DNA of 64,000 bases from Volvox africanus. Its lineage: Eukaryota; Chlorophyta; Chlorophyceae; Chlamydomonadales; Volvocaceae. Below the pieces are notes generated by a model that saw only the letters and a program-made list of their open reading frames with translations, searched no databases and was not told the origin of the DNA. Position 1 is the stretch's first letter. Each line of letters begins with the position of its first letter. The stretch covers positions 1,154,001 to 1,218,000 of the forward strand of contig BSDZ01000010.1 in NCBI GenBank assembly GCA_030268105.1, given 5' to 3'. Position numbers and translations under genes: made by a program. This document shows positions 62,117 through 64,000 of the stretch, one piece after another.

Positions 62117-64000
62117 AAATAACGCAGTTTGGATCTGCAATGTTAAATCCATAGGATTCCATGGTGTTCACTCCCCGGAACCCGAAAGGGACGAGCTTGC
62201 GTTGTTAGGTCTGTGACTTAGGGCAGGGCCGACTGCTATATGTCACGCGGATTTGCACTGAACCAGGGGTCTGGTCGGCGCCACAATTGCTAGGGTTCCT
62301 GTCGAGTGTAGTTCCCTCCCCAATAGCAGTCGAAGAGGAGGGAGACAGTTTATTCTTTTTCAAATATAGGTCTGCCCGACATAGGTAGTTGATGAAAACG
62401 TGATGGTGCAGTCCTGCAGTTGGCCCCAACATAAAAATACGTGTTCAGGCACGACTGTTATGGCACGACTAATATGCCCCTGGAGTTCCAGGTTCTATCC
62501 CGACCGAGAGCGGGCCAAAGACCCAAATGTTAAGGGCAGGGTGCCCCCATGTCGGTGGACGGTGTCGACCCCAATTAAAGTGACCTGCGAGCTGACCAGT
62601 AGCGGAGTTGACGCCTTAGTTGATTCGGCAGATTCCGCTGGATGCTGGTGGTGGGTGCTGAACCTGGGAAAACCACTGATTTCGGAGAAGTCGGCATGGG
62701 AGACTGGATGAGGGTGCCCCGAAACACCGGGGAAGGTAGGGACTGCCAGGTTAGTGGCCACGGGTGATGTACCCCCCTATCCTACACACATAAAAAGACA
62801 AGTGATTGGCAAGTTTTGCCCACATGCACGTACGGCATGGCGAACTTAGTCAGGTCCAAGTGTAAATGAGATGATGGGTGGATCTGTATCTGGATCTGAC
62901 TGCGTGGGCGTTGCAAACGGCGCTGGTTGAGGACCTCCGTGGAAGCCACCCAAGGCGATCGGAACCGCTGGTTTCCAACCAGACAGGCAAAAGCCGTACC
63001 TCCCTGCTGGGAGTTCCACTTCGCCCAACGTTCTCTACACCAATCAAAAAGCGCGTAGCGCTTGGCTTTGCCGCATGCGGAATGCCGTTGTCGCCTATCC
63101 TGTTTGCGAGTACCCGCTACGCGTTTCTGCATACTCACCTTCTGCAGATTGCCTCCTCTTGATGCAGGATGTAGGAAATGTGAGCCAAAGGCGCGCTATC
63201 ACTTGTGTTGGCACTTCCAACACAACTTAGACTCAATTAAACTCGGCATGTGAGGAGGTCCCGCTGTCACTGTTACGAAAGTGGGATGCGAACGTGCGGA
63301 ATCGAGCTCCCACGTCGCATCTACCACGCCAACGCGCGTTCCCCCAACAGTACGTCCCGCTCAAAACTCCAAAACTGCAAACCTATTCATATCCAAGTAG
63401 TACAAGTCTAACGTGTAAGATCTGCCTTTGAATTCCCAAGCCGCGGTTCCACATATAGATATCCTACACATAATTCTACTCCTGCAGTACGCTGTGGCCC
63501 AAGCCGCTTCCACCCGTCCCTTTCTATTTGTGCCGCCTCCGAACCCGTGTGTCCCCTGCCGTCAACGTGGTACCTATTACCATTGCTTCAATCAGCAACA
63601 CGTCACATGAAGGCATATCCCTTTGTGTTTTCAAACAGAGACGCCATCTGGCTCGTGACTACGGCTCTTCTCCCGCATTTTCACCAGCTCGGCTGTGGCG
63701 TTGCCACCTCAACCACAGACACACGGACGATCCTTCTTGAGATATCAGCGCATGTACCACATAGATCAAAATATTGAAATTTGTACGAATGGACTGATTT
63801 GCCACCCGGCTCGAAACGGCCGCATACACACATGATCTTTGCTCGAGCCCAGCCCAGCCCCGCCCCGCCCCATACGACGTTACCACCGCCATCGCCCGCC
63901 CAGCATGAAACCAGCAACCCCCGTCATTTCCCCCGACAACCTATTCCCAGGCTGCTCGGCTGTTGGTGCAATCCTTGCCTTAAACTACCACATTTACGGC
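62117..64000. other. Downstream region, no supported gene
   Basis: A 1.9 kb stretch after the bestrophin stop. It contains the 3' UTR and short open frames without family motifs. A minus-strand stretch near 63270-63345 has weak tRNA-like A-box and B-box features. No complete cloverleaf could be drawn. Confidence 0.4.

Overview
The window looks like nuclear DNA of a volvocine green alga (Chlamydomonas/Volvox group). Genes are split into many short exons by 90-1,500 bp GT-AG introns. Coding parts are GC-rich and full of Ala/Gly/Gln/His low-complexity runs, intergenic DNA is more AT-rich, and simple repeats are frequent. A TGTAA poly(A)-type signal can be seen behind two genes. The genus is inference; I identified no species-specific marker.

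Layout: (1) 246-15077, minus strand: two tandem paralogues of a CXC/CRC-domain gene (TSO1/tesmin/LIN54 type). Each has 11-12 exons that join in frame. Blocks of near identity, introns included, alternate with diverged blocks. (2) 18375-28382, minus: an 11-exon STE20-type kinase of the OSR1/SPAK/FRAY (plant BLUS1-like) group with a tail of about 1,170 residues. (3) 29188-34681 and 35018-43016, plus: two very large low-complexity genes of unknown function, possibly one gene. The second has membrane segments and an intron whose 3' end is a ~630 bp CCCCTG/CCCCTT hexanucleotide array. (4) 46035-49021, plus: a DUF676-type alpha/beta-hydrolase (putative lipase/esterase) with a membrane segment inserted between catalytic Asp and His. 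(5) 51669-54184, minus: an unrecognised protein with about four membrane helices. (6) 57219-62116, plus: a bestrophin-family anion channel. The spaces between are 0.8-3.3 kb and hold no gene I can support.

Gene models were built by hand: I looked for family motifs, then required GT(GC)-AG borders with matching intron phase across every junction. The kinase, hydrolase and both CXC genes close in frame from end to end; CXC copy 2 lacks a visible first exon. The bestrophin closes except for one exon that is 1 nt out of frame. I see no operon-like or pathway link among neighbours. The kinase and the next gene are divergent, with an 805 bp shared upstream region; the hydrolase and the four-helix gene converge. 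No CRISPR, phage, rRNA or confident tRNA was found.
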